Shown: positions 58,601 through 64,000 of the stretch, piece after piece | How the letters are laid out: every line of letters starts with the position of its first letter | Position numbering within the stretch: the stretch's first letter is position 1 | NCBI GenBank assembly: GCA_013397435.1 | Contig: VZRG01002529.1 | Coordinates: forward strand, 34,810 to 98,809 | Origin: Erythrocercus mccallii | Lineage: Eukaryota > Chordata > Aves > Passeriformes > Dicruridae | DNA length: 64,000 bases | Direction of reading: 5' to 3' | Made by a program: the position numbers and the translations under genes | The notes under the pieces: generated by a model | Database searches by the model: none | Told to the model about the DNA's origin: nothing | Seen by the model: only the letters and a program-made list of their open reading frames with translations

Positions 58601-61600
58601 CAGAGTACAAGGTAAACAGATTTTATGTGGAGGAGCTCTGCAGAGACTTGGGTAAATGAGAATAAATCCATCACTGCTCTGTGCTGCAGCTCTGTTTGCA
58701 GTCTGAGTTTTCCAGGGACATTATGGTCGGTGCCAATGTCGGCTTCTGCAAGGTGGCAGCAATTGATTTGCGCCCTTGTGGGGACAAACTCAATGGCTTT
58801 CTGCTGGGGACTACCACCAAGGTGTTTTGAGCTTCTCTCTGCATTATTCTTTCTTACTTATACTTAATATACTTGCTGGATATTGCACTTGATGTTCTTT
58901 ATTCAGGCACCTTAATCAATAGATACTTTAAAACTCTCAAATGAGGCCTGGTGCACAGCTGACAATTTTTTCCTAGAAAATAGTTTTATTTCACTAGCTG
59001 CCAGTTTATTTGAACAAGCCTAGGACACCCAAAGGGACTGGAGGAAGACTTTATACCTTCTTTAAGAAAGATCTCAGCTGGGTGGTTACAGCCTAGCAAT
59101 ACTTTGTAGGATGTGTTTGCACGGGTGGTTACTGCACCCTCCAAACAGCCTGGTGAAGGCAATGGCTGTTCAGAACAAACAGCAGCTCTCAATGTGACAA
59201 AGTAATAAAGCCTAAGCTTCTTTATTATGACCTTCTTCATACCTCCATTTCTTTTGGTCCCTTTGAACTATTTGAACTCAGAGGAAAGTAGGAGATATTT
59301 TCCATGAGGACAAATACGCCTAGCCATTGGCAAGCATGCTATCCCCCAAGCATCCCACTTTCCTGAAAACCCAGGATCCACCAACACCCAGTCTCTGCTT
59401 CTGTGCAGTGGTTGCAATCTACTTTCTGTCCTTGACTGCAAATGGGGTAAATCTGCAAGATCAGCAAAGGGCACTGCTGCTCAATTCACAAATGGAGCAA
59501 ACATCCTCATGCAACTTTGGAATGTTTGAACTTCCAATGTGTCAGAAGTTAGATGAGGCAGACCTAAGGTTTTGTTTTTCCACATACTGATTTTGAAGAT
59601 TTCTGTTCACATAGCACACAGAAAAAGCACGATGCACATTGTACAAACATGCACATCTGCCCCAATTTTCAGTCATAAGGTATCAGTAAGATGCCATGCA
59701 GTGAGGACACTTTGATGCCTGCTATTTTGTCATCTAAAAAAACCTGTGTTGGTTTTTCACTACTTACTGGGAAAGTGAATATGATTATACTGATCCTAAA
59801 TTTCCCACTTATGCAAAGATTACAGTTTGTTCACTGGGAAACATTCACTATTCACAAGGGAAGGAGGCTGGGCCCTGACAAGTTCAGGTCAGCATTAAGG
59901 TCCAGCTGTGGTTCAAAGGCTGAGAAAGCTGAAAAGAGATGAGCAAAAAATTTTCTTGATTGTACTCCATCATAGGAAACTTCTGTGCTGCCAGGCCACA
60001 GTTATTCACAATTAATAATCTGGCAAATTATTATTTTGAAACAGCATTGAAAGGTTCAGATGGGGGTATTCAAGGCCTTGGTCTCTGACACTGTGAAATT
60101 GGAATTTGAGGTTCTGTTTCAGAGTCATTTTCAAACATGAAAAAGATGCAGTGGAAAAGTGAGTTAATTTACTTCTCTCTATTTATGAGCTGTTAGGAGA
60201 TATCATACCAAACCTTCACACGTAGCTAATATTGAGTATCACCCACATATGACCAGGAAGCTGTGAATACTAAACAGAAAACTTTCTTGGTTTGAATGGC
60301 CATATCAGATAAATGAATGCTACTATTTCCTTGTTGAAAGAAATGCATAATTAATGCAGAGCAATATGGAAATTGTGTGGTATAAATGTAAAAACTTTTA
60401 AAGATAATTATTTGAAAAATCAAGGCAAGCAAATTATATTTTTCAAGTGTTCACAGCATTAAAAGAGAAATGCTCCATCATTTACTCATATAAACAGTGT
60501 GAAAGCTGCAGAGGCAATCTTGCTTCCAGGCATATTGCAAGCTTGGAGTGATGATGTCAAATGGGTATAACACAGCTAAATAATTCTATTTCTCCTCAGA
60601 TACACAGAATACATTACTAGAAAGAAAAAGTTTTAAATTCAAATTCTTCTCTTCCCTCTAATAATGTTCGTGAACTACAGGGGTCCTGGGTAGGTCAGTA
60701 AACTGATCTGCTGTCTGCTTTCTGGGGTGAAGAGAACAGGTTTGTGAGAAAAGCTGGGGCCTGAAACCAGATTTAACACCATCTAATAAAACAAGCAGAG
60801 ATGCTGCACGAAAGAGAGGCAGGACATCTCCTAAACCTCCTATCGCTTCTTCTGCACCTAATACTGAAATGATCACTAGAATACAAAAGGATTAATCGAC
60901 CCAGTATCACCAAAGGGAAAATTAATAATAGGTCCTACAACAATTATGTATAGATTTTATGAGGAAAAGTTTTTCTATTATTTTAAACCTATTTCAGAGG
61001 GAAATGTAAACATAACTTCTCTGAGATCCCCTTCCCTTGTTCATCCCCTGCCCATCCTGTCCTTTTACTTTGTACTCCCATTATTTCAAGTAGCATATTT
61101 TGAAACCAGCATACACAGAGCAGACATCACTGACAGCATGAGGAGGAAAAACATTGCTGCAGTGTGCACCAGGCAGCACAAAACTAGAGCAGCCAAAACA
61201 CAGTCCAAGCTCCACTAATAGGATCTGTGGGAGACCACCCTTTTTTAGCAATTAATGAAGAGAGGTCAGGTTTTAATGCCTTAATCGTCTCCTGTTGTGA
61301 GGGTAGCTGCATGACAAATTAAACTTGATCCAAAAAACTGCATTTTTAATCCTTCTCCTGCTAGGTTATACCACCTCAGGTGATGAAGTAGAGGAAGAAA
61401 AACAAATTTTAAAGTTTTTCCCCTCAAGAGCTCTGCAGATTTTAATTCTTCACTTGCACATTGCCATCAACCTCTTCCTGCCCTGCATCAATTGCTCTCC
61501 ACCCAGCTTCACAGGCTATCTCCCATCTGATTACACTACCAGAAGAGATGGAGTGAGGCCAAGGATTCATCTGATCCTGGGTATTTTCTGTTTCTGGAGG

Positions 61601-63773
61601 CAGACTTCCTTTTCTGTCTGTTTTCTTTCCTAGTATAAGTCTCAGTGCGAAACTATTATTATTGAATTCATACCCTTGTACTATTACCTCGCTGTATTAA
61701 AGATGCCATCATGCATTTCATACCAGCCAACGTGCACTTCCCTGCCATAGGCTGTGGTATTTCATAGCTACAGCACACACCCTCTGCACAATGGCTGCAT
61801 GCCTCTGTGCCTCAGAGTTTGCTCTTTAGCTTGGAGGGAATCAGGATGGTGCAGATCCATCAACACTGTGCCTTGCACACTTGGCAATGAGGAGTAATTT
61901 TCAATAATTCAGAATGAATTATAATAAGAGGGTACAATTGTATTTGGCTCTTTTAAGAAAACAACACAAACCTCTTTTTTCCTCCTAGTCTCTTAAATTT
62001 ATCTTAAACACACCAAAGAATAAAACTTTCCAGTTTCAAAAAGTAGTTTTCAGTTCCTCTAGGAGCTGATGAAAATAAATCATTTACTTACTAGATCTAA
62101 TGAACATTTTATTTTAGTCATACAAAAAAATCTTATTTGAAAGTGTGCGTTTTAATTCAAAAAATGACACCAGAAACTTAAATATTAAATCTGTAATAGT
62201 TACATTATTATTTTTCTGCAGTAATTTTCTCAGTGATACACCAAAAGAGGAAACTTGAAAGGTGGTGTGAGATACTAGTGCAAGGAAATGAACATGGTTC
62301 AATATACTGCTTTAAGACCCCACTTCACATTTATAATCTAATTCCTGTCTAGTGGTGGTAGTAATAACAGGAAAGAAAGAGAAGCCTTTTTTTGCTCTCT
62401 TGCCATTGGTTTTTCAAGCGTTTGAAAACTCTGCTAGGAAAAATAAGTGTCAGAAGACAAAGTTCCTGCAAATACAGCTAGAACTGAAATCAAAGTGATT
62501 TGAAAGCACACATGTCAGCAGGCAGCAGCCTGGCAGAGTCCCTTAAACTTTTAAGTTAAAATGAAACAAAATACAAAGGTTTCCCCAATGTTCTGCTCCA
62601 GTGTGTTGTTCATTTAGAGCTCTTGGTCTAGGAAGTTTTGCACAATTACAGTGTGAGACACTGATGTACTGTCCATGTTTTCACTTGAAGACTCAGGGAT
62701 GTCTGGCAGTTTTTCCTGGGCCATGCCCTATGGTCACCTAAGGCACATACAACTCCTGGGAAGGCGTGTGTGTGTTAGGCTTATTTATTGGCTTCAGACA
62801 CCATTATATCCCATTGCCCTGGGGACTATTTGCTGGGGAGCAGTTTGATTGAAATATAATCTCTTTTGAAACTCTCTTTTTATAGAAATAAAGTGATACT
62901 TTACCAAAACATTACCACAGTGATGAAAAAGTAGTTCAGATCACTGCCCGTCTCACCCTGGGACCTTGGTAGCACAAGTACAGGGACAAGAGCTGTCAGC
63001 AGCACCCACGTGGGGTGTGGAGGGATCTCAGCATACCTCAATAAGAAAATAAGATTGCTGTGAGTCAGTATTTGTCTGGGAAGCTGCTTAGAAACACCTC
63101 AGTGGTCACCTGTTTCAGGAAGCACAGTGGGTGATTTGGGGGTTTGGACAGCAGTCTCTGATCTGAATTCCTTCAGAACAAGAACACGGGACCTATCATC
63201 TGGGATGCAAAGCTAAGGCCTATGGGATCCTCATAAAGATCTTATGCCAGCCTTAGGGACAAGAGCTTTTACTCCAGAGACTTTGTGTTCCTACTTGCAG
63301 CTCCCATAACACTGGACAGCTTGATTTTGGATTTCAATGGATGAATCCTTTTTAGCTGACAGCCATACTGTAGTAATGGCATGAAGTGCAGAACATGACT
63401 TCTGTATTGCTCTGTGAGTTCTTAGAGGGGAGTCATTCCTACTGCTATACTGCAAAATTATTCCAGGAAAGAAACATTTGCCTGGGAAACAGTCTCCCCT
63501 CCAGGGTATGATCCCACAGTGCCTAATGTTCACAGGGCTGGTTCCAACCCTGCAGGGACCTTGTGAAGCAACTCTTGCAATACAAACTGCAACCATCATC
63601 AGTACGAGTCAGTGCAGAATTTGTCTGTCACTTACATTACCCAAGCATAAGCTTAACTTGTAGTCTGTTTGTAGGAGGACAGATAGTGCTGAAGGCAATC
63701 TTGCCCCTGCTATATTGCAGCTGTGTTAATTACCAAAGAGTGGAGACAGCCTTGCCCTCACAGCTGTGCGTGT
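55666..63773. other. Intergenic DNA without a recognised gene
   Basis: About 8 kb of AT-rich sequence with only chance frames (none over 102 codons) on both strands. No CpG island, CR1, LTR or clear RNA gene was recognised. Short distal exons of a neighbouring gene or regulatory elements could be missed by eye. Confidence 0.5.
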
Positions 63774-63797
63774 GATAAAAGTGAGTTAGCTGGGAGA

Positions 63798-63912
63798 GGG
63801 TCAGTTGGCTGTGCTGTGAGGAGTAAGGGACAGGAGGTCGTGAGAGGGACAGAAAGGGTCAGATGCTGTATGTAGGACAGACAGGGTTAGGTGACTGTGA
63901 TAGGGACAGGAA
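63798..63912. repeat. Degenerate tandem repeat of about 29 bp, purine-rich
   Basis: GGGTCAG or GGGTTAG starts units at 63798, 63856 and 63884, with a weaker unit near 63827. Each is followed by a CTGTG-like or GTGAG-like stretch and GGACAG. This gives roughly four diverged copies. The tract is followed by further G/A-rich sequence to the window end. Confidence 0.55.
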
Positions 63913-64000
63913 GGAGCCAGCCACAACTGGAGGAGAAGGAGCAAAAGAGCCAGAGCTGTGTGGAGCTGGACTTGGGAGGCTACAGAGAAAAGGTATGAGA

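Noticed and set aside
49646..63773. Search for the next gene downstream (BAALC is the mammalian neighbour, from memory)
   Set aside because: No CpG island or exon encoding its conserved N terminus was found in this interval, so the neighbour probably lies beyond the window.

Overview
This is nuclear DNA from a bird, probably a passerine. It contains CR1-type LINE fragments, LTRs whose sequences resemble families I know from songbird genomes, widely spaced small exons with GT-AG introns, and one strong CpG island. Species and chromosome cannot be fixed from the sequence alone.

One protein-coding gene is supported, and it is complete at the coding level. It is ATP6V1C1, subunit C1 of the vacuolar H+-ATPase, on the + strand. 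Twelve coding exons (29709 to 44683) join in frame to 1149 nt, which encode 382 residues, the usual length of the vertebrate protein. The promoter is the CpG island at about 27590-28330. The 5' untranslated exon lies there but its boundaries are unresolved. A polyadenylation signal sits at 45172. The island carries a perfect 14-bp palindrome around GTCACGTGAC, the CLEAR-type site of TFEB/MITF factors that control lysosomal and V-ATPase genes.

Layout. 1-23432 is intergenic, with no credible gene. It holds a solo LTR (5333-6385), a TG/TA microsatellite (10121-10213), CR1 fragments near 11.6 and 16.6 kb, a short LTR-like segment (11873-12179) and a second solo LTR (19426-20117). 23433-27207 is a 1.89-kb sequence present twice, with a single N exactly between the copies. 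This looks like an unmerged contig overlap rather than a biological duplication, so the region is probably about 1.9 kb shorter in the real genome. 27208-45200 is ATP6V1C1 with its promoter. One intron contains a large tetranucleotide repeat that directly forms the acceptor tract of an exon. 45200-50000 is rich in degraded CR1 and an LTR inserted next to CR1. 50000-64000 is intergenic with almost no recognisable features, ending in a purine-rich degenerate tandem repeat.

I found no CRISPR array, operon, or new multi-gene system. The points most worth checking are the assembly overlap at the N, the CLEAR palindrome, the microsatellite-built splice acceptor, and a tRNA-like B-box hairpin in the promoter island.
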